64,000 bases of DNA from assembly GCF_002214465.1 (NCBI RefSeq), contig NZ_CP015101.1:174502-238501 (forward strand), given 5' to 3'. How positions within the stretch are numbered: the stretch's first letter is position 1; each line of letters begins with the position of its first letter. The DNA comes from Thermococcus barossii (GTDB taxonomy: Archaea > Methanobacteriota_B > Thermococci > Thermococcales > Thermococcaceae). Both the position numbers and the translations under genes were made by a program. This document shows, piece by piece, positions 63,939 to 64,000 of this stretch. Under the pieces are notes generated by a model, which had not been told where the DNA came from, made no database searches, and worked only from the letters and a program-made list of their open reading frames with translations.

Positions 63939-63955
63939 CCTGCCAACAACTATGA

Positions 63956-64000
63956 CCAACGCAGCTCCATGCCTCAGGAGAGGCTTGGGGGCGTTGGGAG
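63956..64000 (+). ncRNA. Possible structured RNA, cut by the window edge
   Basis: CCAACGC (63956-63962) can pair with GCGTTGG (63991-63997), enclosing GCCTC-AGGA-GAGGC (63971-63984) and two unpaired strands of about 6-8 nt. This is the layout of an H/ACA-like pseudouridylation pocket or simply a stem with an internal loop. The expected ACA downstream would fall beyond the window. No start codon with a binding site is visible, so a non-coding RNA is favoured, with low confidence. Confidence 0.35.

Noticed and set aside
1-64000. CRISPR arrays, insertion-sequence transposases, rRNA genes, replication origin
   Set aside because: No regularly spaced direct repeats of 25-40 bp, no transposase motifs, no rRNA cores and no Cdc6/origin-box clusters were seen on reading through.

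Overview
The window is a GC-rich chromosomal segment of a hyperthermophilic euryarchaeon of the order Thermococcales, almost certainly a Thermococcus. This rests on near-identity, by recall, of the ribosomal, SecY, Cbf5, RpoD/N/K and AsnA-type proteins to Pyrococcus/Thermococcus orthologues, on GGTGA-type ribosome binding sites, on TTTATA/TTTAAA boxes 25-30 bp before starts, and on tRNA genes with encoded CCA. No database search was possible; all identities come from reading motifs.

Layout. (1) 1-14.3 kb is mixed and accessory. It holds two paralogous modules, each a P-loop ATPase with a C-terminal PD-(D/E)XK-like domain followed by a partner gene (160-2598 and 10811-13223; the second partner is broken by frameshifts), and a third ATPase gene (13233-14315) behind tandem palindromes. 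Between the modules lie two class-V aminotransferases, an asparagine synthetase of the asparaginyl-tRNA-synthetase-related type, a small VirB11-like ATPase, an MFS transporter, ribosomal L10e and an Rnl3-type RNA ligase. (2) 14.5-32.7 kb is the archaeal S10/spc superoperon: a SPOUT methyltransferase, then L3 through L15 with aIF1 and RNase P protein Rnp1 embedded, then SecY, adenylate kinase, a YidC/EMC3-like insertase, L34e, cytidylate kinase, L14e and Cbf5, with a short-chain dehydrogenase inserted before Cbf5. (3) 33.0-39.9 kb is the alpha-type cluster: methyltransferase, tRNA-Ser, S13-S4-S11-RpoD, tRNA-Leu, L18e-L13-S9-RpoN, tRNA-Pro, RpoK, an enolase-like protein, S2, tRNA-Leu and L40e. 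(4) 40-51 kb has regulators (PadR, Lrp, GfcR-like), a flippase, a phosphoesterase homologue that has lost its metal ligands, SRP54, a DUF89 phosphatase, a helical-repeat protein, a purine nucleoside phosphorylase and three tRNAs. (5) 51-62.4 kb has uridine phosphorylase, threonine synthase, a MEMO-like protein, mevalonate kinase, isopentenyl phosphate kinase, a tungsten aldehyde oxidoreductase with two polyferredoxins and a flavoprotein, and type-2 IPP isomerase. (6) The right end has an AT-rich membrane-anchored protein and the start of a probable structured RNA.

The genes form coherent working sets: translation, transcription and protein export in the middle; archaeal isoprenoid lipid synthesis (mvk, ipk, fni) and nucleoside salvage on the right; and a redox complex resembling AorABC. 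The most unusual content is the ATPase/partner module pair, whose start codons sit beside long dyads that share an inner core but have different, each self-complementary, outer arms. A second unusual item is a roughly 290-300 bp three-hairpin repeat present in two diverged copies (about 32.75-33.05 and 51.01-51.30 kb).
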